Source: Mortierella alpina (taxonomy: Eukaryota; Mortierellomycota; Mortierellomycetes; Mortierellales; Mortierellaceae). Taken from it: 64,000 bases of DNA. Position 1 is the stretch's first letter; each line of letters begins with the position of its first letter. Below the pieces are notes generated by a model that did not search any database, had not been told where the DNA came from, and was given only the letters and a program-made list of their open reading frames with translations. The position numbers were made by a program, and so were the translations under genes. The stretch is taken from the NCBI GenBank assembly GCA_029449245.1, contig JANATF010000008.1:558001-622000 (forward strand), in the 5' to 3' direction. Shown here one piece after another: positions 34,128 through 46,913 of this stretch.

Positions 34128-35480
34128 CTACTCCTCAGTGCCATTGTCAACTTTTTGGTTGATGTCAAAAAGGCGAACTTGGTGCATGGATGGCAGTTTT
34201 GCAATCAGGTTGATGATGGTGGCCACAGCATTGATGGTGAAGGCAAAAGGCGCGTAGTGCGTGTAGTGTGTGCTGAGCAGGAACCTATGAAGGGAGCAAA
34301 AGCTCGTTAATCTTGGAAAAGACCATTCATGATCCCCACCCCCTTCTATTTGCTCCCCGTCTTTTTCAGTCTGTTCATTCTTCCTGCTCGTGCTTCTCGG
34401 GTTATTGTCTCTCCTGAATGCGTTGCTATATTGGTCGGTGCATAGTGCATTGGTGCACATTGCATATGGTCTGCTCTGTGATACCCCATGCTATCGGTTC
34501 TTTTCCACACTATCACTGACGATATCGGCAGTGTTGTAGATGTTATGCTTGTGCTGTCTTGTGATGGTTGAGCATTCGTGTCACAGTGCCCGAGGTCTAA
34601 TGCACTTAAGATTGCTGGCTAGGTGGCGAAATAAGAGCCGCGGCAAGCCCAGAAGCGTCTGACGACTGAATAGCCAAGATCCAGGTTTGTATGACGGTTT
34701 GACGTGCTCCAGAGTCAACGCTGCTGCAGTTGCTGTCGTTTTCCAAGCAATTATCCCGTTCATTTGTCCTGTTCTGTTTATGAACCCACTGCAACCCGAT
34801 AACACTTACAGCACAACGGGCACCGTGGTAAGGTATTTACGCGTGGCAGTGAATTGAACTCCTCCATCAATCTGTTCCCAGAGTGTTATCCCGTCATAAG
34901 CGCCCTGCGAGAACTCGAATGGAACTCCTGTCACTGCATGGAACATGATATAACTTCCCTACAATGACAATACGTATTTTAGTATCCTGTGAAGGGTCCT
35001 CTGCTCGCTTGGGAACTGGGAGGGGGGGTAGGCCATAAAAATGACCACACGACCCCACCGCACGCTGTTGCCTCACACGACTAACTGATTTTCTTCTTGG
35101 TCTTTTGTTCACGTTCCAAGGTACCCCAACGTGGTAAGTCATAATCACTTACGACATTATAAACCAGAGTGGTCAGCGTCCAAGCCAATTCCGGCGAGAT
35201 TCCTGGAATGATCCCGAAGAAAATCTTGATAAAACATATCAGGATTACGTTGGTCATCCATGCTCCTAAGGAAAAGTAATACGGTGAGAAGTCGGCGGAG
35301 GAAAGTGGTGAGAGGTTTGTGAGACGTCTTGGCGCCAGGAAAAGCTGTTTCTTTTTTTTTTTGACACAGGGAGGATTCCCACACACCTTTGGCATTGACC
35401 CATGAGGAGTTGAGGTTTGCTTGTGAGTGCTGGTCTAGTGTCTGGACATAGTCCGTCTTGTACATGGAGGCGAGGGTCAT
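34128..35480 (-). CDS. ORM1: Orm/ORMDL regulator of sphingolipid synthesis
   Basis: Exons 35480-35387, 35265-35153, 34958-34810 and 34284-34128 give 170 residues. Conserved marks are NLNSSWVNAKGAWM, the hydrophobic FFGIIPG segment, GVPFEFSQGAYDGITLWEQ, QFTATRKYLT and the C-terminal PSMHQVRLFDINQ. Orm proteins sit in the ER membrane and inhibit serine palmitoyltransferase. The ORMDL fold with four membrane segments is complete. The N-terminal Ser residues phosphorylated by Ypk1 in yeast are not clearly visible in this short N-terminus. Confidence 0.94.
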
Positions 35481-36712
35481 TATGCTTGTTGAGGTGTGAA
35501 GGACAGAGTGGTGGTAATGCAAAGCAATGGAGAGCAGAGAGAAACTGGCAAAAAAGGGTTTGAGCGGTGTCCTTATATCGCCCGAAAGATGGAAATTTAG
35601 ATGGTTTGGTCAGGACGACTCTTAGTTTATTGTTCTTGCTGCTGTTCTCCCTGTGCTAATACTCGATGATATTACTCTAGAAGCCCTCCCCTTGCTCGTA
35701 GCTCTGGTCAAGTCGATATGCGACAAGGCAAACGCTAACGACCTCGTCGTAGCCAGCGGCGGTCCTGGCTGAAAGGCGGCGTTTGAACGATGCCTTGCAA
35801 CCAGATACGATTGCGTTGCTCCTTACGCGTGCTTGCCTGCTTTCTACCGCACTTTATGTCTTTCTCTTCCTCCTTCTTGCCTCTGCACTTAGGGTCGAAT
35901 CCAGGGTACTCATGGCGTGTGGTGTGAGGGTCGCGTGAGTGGCGCGAAGGGTCTGGTGTGCAGGTACTGCGGTCCTTGATTGCTGCTTGGCTCAGCTCAG
36001 CAATCATTTACGCATCGTACCTCAGACTGGCGTCATGTATTTGATGCGCGTACACGCAGAAAAAATCGCGTCTGGAACTTTAACTGGTAGGAACACGCGA
36101 ATCGTAACGAGCAGACGCGTCAGCGGGGTGTGAGCTCATGCGCTCTTTGGATTCAGCTCCAGCTTCGACTTTGGCTGCACGAAACCAGATCGCGTTTTAA
36201 GAATCCTGAACCGCGATAACACCCGAGTGTTCTTCGCTAGCTGTCACAAGGGTGACCTAGCACCAGCCGCATAGAGCCTCTCTCGGATGTACTTTTTCGC
36301 TTCCGTGCTTTTAAGCCTGTTTCAACAGGGCCACCTCTCCAGAGACCATTTCCGTCATTCTTGGCACAATCATGGATCAAAAGTCATTGTGGACAGAGCT
36401 GTAAGTTCATAACAGCCTGCGGGAATCTGGGTTTAAACGGGGGTAGTAAATGAACCATACATTGCGAAACTCCGTATCAGCTCCATTTTCTAGATATGTT
36501 GTGGATAACACGCGAACGGGGCTGAAAAGGATATCGCTTCGGTGGATGCAGTAATAATACCTATCCAAGAAGGCTCGTGCAAGCCAGATATGAAGCAGCC
36601 ATGGACACAGAGGGTTCTCTGAACTGCTATAAAGCCAGCCTCAAAATCATCCGGCATATGGAAATCCAATCACCTATGTACCTCTCCCCAACTACAGCAC
36701 GCTCAATCCAAC
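35481..36712. other. Intergenic region with TATA box for the downstream M13 gene
   Basis: Between the divergent Orm and M13 genes. A short ATG frame at 36372 ends at a good donor (GCTGTAAG), which could be an untranslated or alternative first exon, but I cannot link it to any downstream exon. Nothing else is supported. Confidence 0.4.
36628..36634 (+). promoter_or_regulatory. TATA box
   Basis: TATAAAG lies 85 bases before the start codon of the secreted M13 gene. Confidence 0.5.
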
Positions 36713-39446
36713 ATGCCAACCCTCACGCAATGCTTAATCGCCACACTTTGGTTTGCTGTTCATATGGCAAACAGCAACCCAATTCAACTGGACCTCAACA
36801 ATGTATGTTCCTTCGATGAATGTTATGCTTCCAGTGATGCACAATGATAGTACTAATGTTGGACATTTCCATTCCTTACGTTGGATTAGATCAGCTGTGC
36901 TACGACCCAGTGTAGCCTCATAGCAGCCAGTATTGTGCATGATATGAAAAACGACATAAATCCATGTGAAGACTTTCACGCCTATGCCTGTAAGTGTGCA
37001 TTATGCAGTTTGATGTCATTCAATTTATGTATTAATACAACATCACTATGATAGGTGGTGGGTTCCTTGAGTCGCGCCGAGAGACGCAAGACATCAATTA
37101 TGGGCCCCTTCAAGTTCTTCATGAGAATGTCAACGTAAGTTTTATGGTATACTATACCTGAGACGCTGCCCACGATTATGAACACCATCTAATGAGTTTT
37201 TTTTTTGGCCAATTTATAACGCGGTTATGGGCAATAGCGAGCGACCGAGTCTATCATTTTCTATCCACCATACGTGGCGCATAATGACACGGCGGGCCAG
37301 AACAACCTCAAGAAACTCAGAGGATTGTTCTTCAGTTGCATTGACGCGAGGCGCACCAAGTCGAGACGCAAGACGATTCTTTCTGTGGTTCAAAAGAATC
37401 TCAATCTGTTCCCAGTCCTCAACAGCTCGTTTGCTTCCTGCCCATATGCAATTGAGCCCAGTAACCTTACATTGCCGTCGACCAAAGACAGTCAAGTGAT
37501 TGATGGAAACGCGCTTGCGAGGACAATCGCCAACCACAACAAGTTGGGACTTGGTTCCGTCGTCTCGTTCTCGGTTTGGTTTAGTCACAATGATCCTGTT
37601 CTCCAAATCTTTGGCGAAGGCCCTTATTTTGGGAGGGAGCACTACGGCAATGATACGAACATACGCTCATACAAAGAGTTAGTGACGAAGGCACTGATGG
37701 ACAATATTCATGGGACGCTCAATGCCTCCATACTTTTGCACGATGCACCGGAGAGTTGTTTCATGGACGAGGTTGCCAGCGATGCAGTTGATTTTGAGAG
37801 ACAGCTCTCATTAATTGGATTTACTGGACGCGGATCAAGTACGACAAAGTTTTACTCGCACAGGCAAGCGATCGAGAAGCTTTCAGCCCTCACACCCTCC
37901 ATTAACTGGACTTTGGCTTTGGATCAGGTCCTTCCCGTTGGATCAAACAGCACCGTCCACATCACGCTTCCTCCGTTCCAGATATTGCGAAACTTTGAGA
38001 ATCTCTTGCAGTGGACATCGCCCAGAAAACTGCAGCACTTTCTGATCTGGCTAGTCATCCGACAAGTTTCGTTGTCCTTCAGTCATGAGAACATGTCACT
38101 TCCTCAGAGGCGAGAATCGCACTGCGCCGAGGTTGTGAACTGGTGCTTAGGCCATATGGCAGGATATTATGTTCAGCAAACACTTGAGCACGGTAGTCTA
38201 GACATTGTCAAGGACATGGCCGAGAGTGTTCGGGAGGGTCTCCAAGAGGCCCTAACCAATTCGACCTTGCTCAACGGCTCGACAGTCGCGGAAGCCATCA
38301 AAAAGGTTGCTAGTACTATCATTCACGTGAGCAATGCGACAAATATGCAATCGTCTGAGTCCCTAGAGGAGTTCTACAGGGATTATGATGTGGATAAGAA
38401 GGATTATTTTGGTAATTTGCTAAGGTGCCAGGCCAGGATTCAGGAGCGTTCATATGAAAGTCTTCGGAATCAAGCGAGGAACCTAGAACAAGATGTTTTA
38501 CCGCAGGCTTTGAGCGCCTTTTACTACACGCACATGGGTGCAAATCGCATCTATATACCGGAAGGAATGATGCAACATCCAAAGTTTTATGCACAAGGTC
38601 CAGAGTATGTGAACTTTGGAATCATGGGTTATACACTGGGACATGAATTTGCGGTAATTACCACATTTGCGTATTTCTGTATGTAAGCACCACCAGCAAT
38701 ATGGGATCAAGAATTCACACGTTCAATTGTATTTTCATAGCATGGCCTCATCGGGCAAGATCGGTTCTATGATTCATCCGGGCGCAAGGTCAACGTAAGC
38801 ACAAATGCCTTTTGCAGCAATCCTGAACGTCCGACTGTATTGCACGAGTACTAATCACATTTGATAGTGGTGGGATCTTGCCTCTAGCAACGCATACACC
38901 GAGAAGGCACAATGCTTCATTGACCAGTTTAACGGGTTAAAGGTGAGCGATACCAATGGCACAACTTATAGCGTCAACGGAACGCGCACTTTGACCGAGA
39001 ACATTTCGGATCACGAGGGGTTGAGGTTGGCATTCCGTGCCTGGCAGAGTCGATACAGATCCGACCCACACGGGTTAAGGTATCTACAACATTTTCTTTT
39101 TATTATTTCTCGATCACGTTTGGTAAGTAGGTACGCAAGTACATCTATCTACTCACTTCTTTATTTTTCGCCTTGACACTTTCTTTTTGTCACCAGGTAC
39201 AAGAACTTTAGGTTGCCTGGCCTTGAAGATCAGACGCCCGAGAAACTGTTCTTTATTTCGTTCGCCCGATCGTACTGCGAGACGCGTAGTCCTTCTTCTC
39301 TGAAAGAGCAAATCGAGACCGGCTTGCACAGCCCAGGTTATTGGCGTGTCAATGGTGCTGTCCAGAATTCTATCGACTTTGCAAAAGCATTCAACTGTCG
39401 AGAAAACAGCACCATGAACCCCTTCAAGAAATGCAACATGTTGTAG
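36713..39446 (+). CDS. Secreted M13-family peptidase, diverged
   Basis: Seven exons: 36713-36802, 36890-36989, 37055-37134, 37238-38653, 38741-38794, 38868-39079, 39197-39446 (733 residues). A signal peptide (about 1-22) replaces the membrane anchor of the first paralogue. ISCATTQC and NPCEDFHAYAC open the M13 domain. The zinc motif is HEFAH (about 559-563) and the third ligand lies in ENISDHEG, so zinc binding should persist. However, the substrate-binding NAYY reads SAFY, the usual FPAGILQ reads IPEGMMQ, and the C-terminal C..W ends CNML. The enzyme may have altered specificity or reduced activity. Many N-glycosylation sequons (for example NASI, NSTL, NATN) fit an extracellular protein. Confidence 0.88.
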
Positions 39447-40935
39447 CCATTATTTTTCTCCGCTCTTCCAAGACTCAATGACGGAGGACAGATATGACTA
39501 ACCAAAAAGCTACCTGGGACTCGGAATAAAGAATGGCCCGTTGCAGCTCAAAATGTTGAAGTTTTCGAAACAAGAGGTCAGAAAGAAGGATTCCAAGGTG
39601 ATAAAACCTCACCTCGGTGTTGAATCAAAGCACGACATGGGGGTATACATGTACAGTACATGTTCTTCCACGCGGTTTTAAAACGCGGAGTAAATGGGTG
39701 TGCACACGGTCCAAAGCCCAGATTCTCCGTGGGACTATGGCGTCGTATTTTGGCAGCGCTTAGGTTTATTCCCACTTAGGAAGACTTGTCTAGGTCCATT
39801 GTGCATCCATTAAACTAGTAGCCGAGTGAGCACGCATACCTCCTTGTACGAGCAATTGCTGGCGGTATGACGATAAAGATGGCAGGTATCAAGACTTTCT
39901 CGTTGCGAGTATGTCTGACAGTGCTAAGAAGGACAGCATCCAAAGAATAACAATCAACTAAACAGTACTTGTCCATTAGGACAGACCTGGGCCGAGACGA
40001 TGACCACCTTTGCCTAAACGAGATATACCACACGTGGCACATGTCCGATCCTGCCTTCATCGTATTCTACTTTTGGGTGTTTACACTTGCGGGCGACATT
40101 AGCCATGTGTAACCACGTAAATAAAATGCCTCGGGTCAAAAGCGATAAGGCACTCGCCATCCCTCGTTTCTTCAGTGCAGTGCATGGAGTGCGAGCCCAG
40201 TTTGCTCTGTCTACAATCAGAGATTTTCACAGGTTCGAAAAGGTAAAAACTTGGCCAAAACATCGTTCTCTATTGGTACCTAGGGAATCTAATGATGAGT
40301 ATCTGCCGAACAAGAAAGATGCGATGGGCAGGATGAGATAAGTCGAGGCGGCATTGAGGCACACTGGAAGGGGGTGAAGGGGTGCCCGTCTGTAGATGGA
40401 AGGATGGAAGGTTCTGAGTGTGTTGAAAAAGCACTGTCTGGTAAACATGCGCAGGTACGGGCTGGATGGCTACGTGGTGTGTACACCAAAGAGGGTTCAT
40501 GGGAACTTACGGCTTGGGAGCCCTCCAAAGGAATCGTGTGATAGTCGTGCGAAGTGTGAATCAAACGAGGGGGAGAAGGGGGTAGGCAGGCAGTCTTACC
40601 TAGGAAAGAAAAGAAGGCGGAGAAAGAGAAGGCGAGGAAGACTCTTTTTTTGTTACTTAAAAAAAATAGGAATGCTCCAAACCTATTTGCCCTGTGAGGG
40701 GACAGTCTGTGCCTACAGAATGGAATCTGTGGAAGATCGCCTTTTTCCGAGGGCATTTGAAGGTTGGCCCATCAAAAAAGGGTCATTCACAAACCAGATG
40801 CAGATGCAGAAGCTGATGCAGATGCCGGCGTAGTGGGGTTTGCATAGCCGGGCCGATATCCCTTTTGCTTGGCTGCCCTCCGAGTCATCCGCAGCCTACT
40901 CCCGCTGCGGGTGGGTGGGGAATAAAAAGAATTCT

Positions 40936-40988
40936 CTGACAGAAGTGACAGACCTGACAGACCTGACAGACCTGACAGGCCTGACAGA
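40936..40988 (+). repeat. Short tandem repeat, ~10-bp unit (CCTGACAGA)
   Basis: Five to six near-identical copies of a 10-bp unit lie in intergenic sequence. Confidence 0.75.
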
Positions 40989-41463
40989 ATGCAGAGAAGG
41001 TGTTCCAAAGAAAACTATTTTCAGGGCCACGGTCATGTCATGAAAGCTCATTTTTAGGGAGGGATAGAGTGAGTACTGTGCAGGCACATGTACTGGACGC
41101 TGTATGGAGGCATGGAGGGCAAGCAGGAGAGAGCACCAAAATAGAAAATGGAAGGATGCGAAGAATCCATCTGCCTACACCAACCTGTTGGCTGACAGGA
41201 ACGACGGCCTCGCGCTTGCCAAATCGAAAGTGCCCTGAGAGAAGCGAGATTCCATAGACCGCTTCCATGGACATGAAATCAGGGACCGCCCACAGCAACA
41301 CACAAGCTTGCCACGATAGAGCGTTCGATTCCTTCTTTACTTGGCAGGGATCTCTGAGGACACCTGGCCTAGGCAGACCACCACCTCCATGCCACTCTTC
41401 CATCGAAGTGTTCCGTGCGCATGATGAGGCCCGAGGGTCCCTGTCTGTCCTTAAACACAAATG

Positions 41464-41471
41464 TATAAAAG
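41464..41471 (+). promoter_or_regulatory. TATA box of the calcipressin gene
   Basis: TATAAAAG lies about 190 bases before the ATG, followed by a strongly pyrimidine-rich 5' untranslated region. Confidence 0.55.
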
Positions 41472-41654
41472 AACCCGCTCCTTTTCCTTCAATCCCTTCC
41501 TCCCTCACCCACACTTTTCTTTCATACAGCTCATATAAACCAACCCCTCGCATCTCCTATCTTCATCCCTGCACAGCCCATCCACTCACGTTTTGTACAA
41601 ACAACAGCACAAACATCTCCACTTTTGCATACTCCCGCGCCAATCTTCATCATC

Positions 41655-42568
41655 ATGGCCAGCCCTACCTCCGCAACCGCTCCAGTCCCAACCAACACTA
41701 TCACCATCACCAACGTCAACAGTTGCCACTTTGAAGAGGCATCCCTCCAAGCACTTCGCGCCCAAGCCGATAGTTTTGGCCAGGTGTGCTTTTTCTCGCC
41801 CATCAAGTCCTTCAAGCGGATTTTTGTAGTTTATCACACCACCGAGGACGCTATCAAGGCAAAGTCGCTTCACAGCACCCGCTTCCAAGGTACCACCCTT
41901 CGTGTCTACTTTGGCCAGGTAAAAACAAGACCAACTTCTCATCTTTTACAGTCTTCGGGTTTAGCCAGGACCCGTGCGCAACACGCGGTACAATCACATA
42001 CTCAAACACCCACTCTTTTTTTCACTCTTAGCACACCGAGTTGTCAATTGATCCCGAGAAGTACTACCTGCACTTGCCCGAGAACGCAAAGTCCTGCTCT
42101 GAGCAGACCGGCCTAGTCTCTCCTCCCGGCTCTCCTCCACTGGGCCATGTCGAGGACGAGGAGATGCCTACCATCGACGACGACTTTTCCTTGGAGGATA
42201 CAGCTACCAGTCCTTCCTTGGCCTTAACGGTCGAAGCACCAGCTCCCGAGAGTACGCCTGTTGCTGCCCCTGCCCAAAGTCTCCAGCACCAGATCCGCAA
42301 ACTTCGCATCGATACCCATCTCCGCCCTTCCTCCATCTCCACCATGAAGAACCCTCCTCGCTCCCCTGTCTCCCCATCCTCTTCGTTGTACCCCACCACA
42401 CCTACCCTGCTCGCCTTCTCGCCTGCCATCGAGTCCCAAGGCGAACAGCCCTTCATCACAATCCAAGACTGGGGTATGGAGGAGGAGGAGGAGGAAGTTG
42501 AGCCAGTTGCTCAGCACACGCCTGTAGCACACACGCCCACCTTTGCAGCCTTCACTCGGTGCTACTAG
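41655..42568 (+). CDS. RCN1: Calcipressin / regulator of calcineurin
   Basis: Exons 41655-41918 and 42032-42568 give 266 residues. The first exon is an RRM-like domain (TITITNVN ... FFSPIKSFKRIFVVYHTTEDA ... LRVYFGQ). The second carries the family signature GLVSPPGSPPLGH, the counterpart of the ISPPxSPP motif whose Ser residues are phosphorylated and which docks on calcineurin. The C-terminus is Ser/Pro/Thr-rich and ends with an acidic stretch and PFITIQDWG. Calcipressins modulate the Ca2+/calmodulin phosphatase calcineurin in the cytosol. It is convergent with the PDI gene, with 153 bases between stops. Confidence 0.9.
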
Positions 42569-42721
42569 ATCTCCCTCCAGTTGCTGATAACATTTCAGTT
42601 TCTACACCCATATATCCAACCATTCTCTCCAATCCTGTACAATAGCCATTAAAAACAACTTCAAAAAAAGGAGCGGTACTTCATTGATGTCGACATTGTG
42701 CTTGATAACATCGTGCTTTCC

Positions 42722-44330
42722 TTACAGCTCATCCTTTCCGGTGCTGGCAGCGGACTCTTCCTCCTCCTCGTCGTCGTCAGTTTGAGAGAAGACAGAGATG
42801 ATGTTGTGGCGAATGGAAAAGTCATCCAAACGAGCGTGGTTCACGGACTTGTTTGCAATGATCTTTGCCAGGCGAGCGGTCTCCGTGACAGCATAGTTGG
42901 GAGTGGCGAGCACCTTCTCAAGGAAGCGCACGTAGTACTTTGCGGTCGGGTTGTTGACCAAGGTGGCAGCCAACTCAGTAGCACGGTCCTTGATGGCCTT
43001 CTTCTCGTCATTGCTAGCCTTCACGAATTTGGAGACGAGCTCATCCAATTCTGGGATAAGGCCGGCGGAGGAGCTCAAGAGTCCACCGGCAACACGCTGG
43101 GTGCCCACCTTCTTGTTGATAAAGTCGATAAAGTCCTGCTGAGTACGTCCACCCTCATAGTCCTCGACAGTGCCGTCGGCAGTAAAGAACTTGATCGTGG
43201 GGTATCCAGTGATACCGTACTTTTCTGCGACAGCCTTCTCAACCGTGGCATCGACATTGGCAATCAAAACCGTCTAGAAAAAGTGATTGCGTGAATAAAA
43301 GCAACGACACATATCCCTCTCAACCATTGCGTCGCCCATCGCCGACAAAATCCATTCTCCTATCGGTGATCCACTTACGTTTTTGTCGTTCAGGAAATCC
43401 TGAGCCACCTTCTCGTACGTTGGGGCCAAGTTCTTGCAGTGACCGCACCAGGGGGCATAAAACTCGACCAAGACGCTCTTTCCACTCTTCAAAACCTCAT
43501 TCTCAAACGTGGCGTCTGTCAGGACAGTGACCATCGGTACAGTCTTGACAATCGAAGACTTGACGCCCGATTTCTTGGTCACGAAGCTTGCCAAGGAGTC
43601 GAGGTCGCGTCCACCGCTATAATCTTCGGGATCGCCATTCACGCCCTTGGGGAACCACTTCAAGGTAGGGAATCCCTTGATGTCGAAGCGGGAGCCGAGC
43701 TCACGATGAGCATCAGCGTCGACTTTTGCGATCAGGACCTTGTCGTCCTTGCCTGTGAAAGCTTGGCCTAGCTCCTCATAGATCTTCAATCGGAAATGAT
43801 GACGTTTAAGGATGAGTTAGTAAAGGGGAGCGCTTCGTTGGCGAAGGGGCGGTGGTCTTGACAGAGTATCCTCCTTCCCCTATCGCGAAAAAAGCAGCAG
43901 AAGGTCACAATTAGGAGAAGATTGCTTACGGGGGCAAGGTTCTAATAAGGATATGACACGTATACAAAAAAGCAGATTAGTCATGGCAGCTTGACCCACT
44001 TGCGGCCAACTTTTGCATTGGTTCAAGACGAGATCATATGGGCGTTGTAGGCATGCATACCTTGCAGTGTCCGCACCATGGGGCGTAGAACTTGACAAGG
44101 GCAGGGGTCGAGCCGATAGTCTAGAGAGCGCAAGAGCACAGTTGGACATGATGTTAGGAAAAGCACTCCGTGCTCGAGACCTGATGCGTGATTGCAGCCT
44201 GTCGAGCGTGGAAAGTGGGTCTTGCCTGGTCAAAGTCCTTGGGCGTGAGGGCGTGGACATCTGCGGCGACAGTGGAGGCGAAGGAGAGGATGGTGGCGAT
44301 GGCGCCAATGACGAACTTCTTTCCCAGCAT
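42722..44330 (-). CDS. Protein disulfide isomerase with two thioredoxin domains and ERp29-type C-terminus (P5/TigA type)
   Basis: Five exons: 44330-44226, 44120-44061, 43941-43930, 43783-43379, 43273-42722 (377 residues). A signal peptide (about 1-22) is followed by two thioredoxin domains, each with an APWCGHC active site, and a helical ERp29-like domain (about 255-350). It ends KDEL for ER retrieval. It should form and rearrange disulfides in secreted proteins. The first intron uses a GC donor (CAG then GCAAGA). The third exon is only 12 bases and encodes NLAP directly behind the first CGHCK; the second copy of the same motif (CGHCKNLAP) supports this. The acidic stretch before KDEL is typical of PDIs. 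Confidence 0.93.
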
Positions 44331-44500
44331 GGAGGAGTGCAGCTCAGGGGGGGAAAGTAATGGTGAAAGAGATGTGAGAAGAAAGCAAAAAGAAAGAGAT
44401 CTTTTTTTGACTGGCCCGCGTCCTTTAATACCCGTCTCGTGTCATCCAACACACCACTCATGGGCACACACATCCACACTCACACCACCACCAATCTCAC

Positions 44501-44545
44501 GCACGCACACACAAACAGCACGCACACACAAACAGCACGCACACG
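44501..44545 (+). repeat. 17-bp tandem repeat (GCACGCACACACAAACA)
   Basis: Two full copies and part of a third lie upstream of the PDI start. Confidence 0.75.
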
Positions 44546-44792
44546 CACTGGAGTGATATGCACAGTTCCGTAGATCCGCCCGCGAACAAAAAAGGACAGT
44601 TGATCTGACTCAAAGAATGTAAAGAACAAAAGTGAACGCTATGTCCTGATCTCTAATCGTGATCATTTATTCCACTTGGTTTTCCCAAGGAGAGCGCTTT
44701 GTTCAAGCAAGGTGTATGGACTCTCCACCAAGTGTACATCGCAGAGATCATTCAGCAGTACAATAGCCATGGCGTTGCCTTTCTGGGCGTCC

Positions 44793-46414
44793 TTATTCCT
44801 GGATGCGAGTGAAGCTGCGTCCTCCCCGCGGCTTGTCGTTCAGCTTTGGATTGTTTTTCGTTAGCAGGTCCTTGCCCATCTTTGCAAAGTCAAAGTCGCA
44901 GTCGTGCTTAGACGTCGCCTTGTGTGTATCACAGAATACGAATTCTACACATGGCATGAAAAAAATGTGTGAGTTTTCATTTTTCTTCCGTGTGCTCGCG
45001 AACATGCATGCATGCTGACCTGCAATACGGTGCAGCACAGACAAGCCCCTGCTCCACAAACAAAGAGTAACGGTTCTTACCGCAACGGCATTTGTTAATG
45101 GCCTGCTTGGCAAGAGGGATCTATAAACAAACCCGCCCATTTTATAGGTGCGGAGTCAATCCAGTAGAAATCGCTGGGTTAGTACCCACAGCTATATGTA
45201 TAGGAGATGAACAGACATGTGTCCTCCGCATATCCTAAAATCCATAATCCATAATCCAGGCTAAACAGCGAAACCACAATTCGGAACGTGTCATCTCCAA
45301 GACTTGCGAGTGTTTTATGCAGACGCATCAAAGCAACACATAAAACACTGAGCTCCAAATTGCTCAAACAGTGAACTGTCTGTCGCTCTGTACCTTGGCA
45401 CGGCAGAGGTAGCAGCGGCCCTTATTGACCTGCGGAGGACGCTCGCCCGGAGCACCACCTTCAGGCGTCTCCGAAGTGGTAGATGAAGGCGTGCTAGCAC
45501 TGCTCACTGTTGTAGGCGTCGTCACATCAACCGTCATTGGCGTTGACGGTGCCGGTGCAACAGGTTCGAGTGGCGTTGTGGCGATAGTTGCAACTGCAGG
45601 TGCTGTAAGTGGTGCTGCGGATGGTGCTGTGGATGATGCTGGGGAGAGGGTGAGCGGTGCCGAGGACTCCTGAGCCGGCTTCTCTGAGAGCATCATTGGA
45701 GTGGACGCAAGGGCGGTATTGCCTTCTGCCTGAGGCCCGTTCTTCTGACTCAGTTCCTTGAAACACTTTGAGCAGAGGTTGTTGTTCATGGGATTCCTAG
45801 TGACGAACAGGTCAAGATTTGTCAATTCAAGAAGCGAACGGGTGCCATAGTGTCCGACAGTGGATCTCAGATCAGGTGCACACAGAGTTGCCATTCGTAT
45901 CTCTACTGCCCCTCCTCTACATCAGACAGAGTAGAGAACAAAGAATGGAGAAGATTGGTTGATTCTATGCCGCGCACACCACCATTGATCAACCGCAAAG
46001 AGTAGGAAAAAAAGGAGACGGAGCAGTGGAAGAATGCACAAGGCGGTGTAAATTTAGAATGCGCACCTGGCGCCGCACCATGGGCCATGTTCTTGGCGCT
46101 CACGGCAGTGTTGAACATGCAAGCACAGAGTAGCCGAATGTTCAGCCTCCTTTCGCAAACAAAGGGGATATGGGGGATATGGGGAACATGGGGGGAAGGA
46201 GCCACACACACCATATGAACGAGCGTGCACGCTGCTGGCAGTGCAAGCAACAGCACTCCAGTGAGCGGCCACATGGTCAGGTGGCAGGCTGGGGTGGTGC
46301 TGATTGGTATTTCCTGCGGCTGCTGGTCGGCACCTTTGGCGCCCTTTCTTACCCATAGAACCCACAGCCATTGGCGCAGTTGATGGGCATGTTCTGTGCG
46401 TTGTTGTCTTCCAT
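44793..46414 (-). CDS. A20/AN1 zinc-finger protein (ZFAND5/6 type)
   Basis: Exons 46414-46353, 45796-45394, 45120-45081 and 44944-44793 give 218 residues. An A20 finger (CANGC ... CSKC, spacing Cx3Cx11Cx2C, about residues 13-35) is followed by a long Ala/Pro/Ser/Thr-rich linker. A C-terminal AN1 finger comes next (GRCYLCRAKIPL ... CRC ... FCDTHK ... HDCDFDF), and then the basic tail. The usual Gly of the AN1 CRCG core is Glu here (CRCE). Related animal and plant proteins bind ubiquitin through A20 and act in stress and proteasome pathways; a similar cytosolic role is inferred. The first intron (about 556 bases) is the longest in the gene. Confidence 0.9.
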
Positions 46415-46913
46415 AGTCGCTTGGGCTGGCTGCGTGGGGCTGTGTGTGTGCGTGTTAGTGTTGATGGACCTGGTGATGGTGGTGGTGGTGGTGCGGAAGT
46501 GGAGGGCGTGAAGACGGCGACGGGTGTTTGTTGCTGATGGTGAGTGTACGAATGAGAGTTGTTGCTGATGGCGGAAAAAGAGAACGAAAAGAAACAAAAA
46601 AAAAGAGACGAGACAGGCGACTGACAGCAAATGAACAATACCTGCCCAATCGAATCACCCGTGACCCACCACACGACTCCGACGAACGGCTTTCCTTGAA
46701 CCGCGTACTTTGGCGACCACCACCGGAGTCATCAAACCAAACAACCAAACGCTCCACCCAAAACCTCAAACACCGAGGGTCCCGCAGACGTTTATTATGC
46801 CTAGCGATCCACAACACCCCATTGACATGGAGAAGCGCCTCTCCCTAAGTATATGGAAAATGCAGGCGTCCTCCAGCGAAGTGCAACCATACCCTGCCTC
46901 ATCATCCAATACG
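46415..46913. other. Intergenic region between A20/AN1 start and M13 end
   Basis: Contains GGTGGT repeats and a CT-rich (minus strand) promoter for the A20/AN1 gene. No additional gene is seen. Confidence 0.45.

Larger units (their letters stand above)
39447..41654. other. Intergenic region with a 10-bp tandem repeat and TATA box
   Basis: No gene is supported. A CTGACAGAC-type 10-bp tandem repeat lies at about 40936-40988. The last 200 bases form a CT-rich promoter with TATAAAAG at 41464. Confidence 0.45.

Noticed and set aside
44160-44226. Alternative GT donor for the first PDI exon
   Set aside because: It would insert about 13 unrelated residues between DFDQ and TIGSTPAL, where homologues have none.
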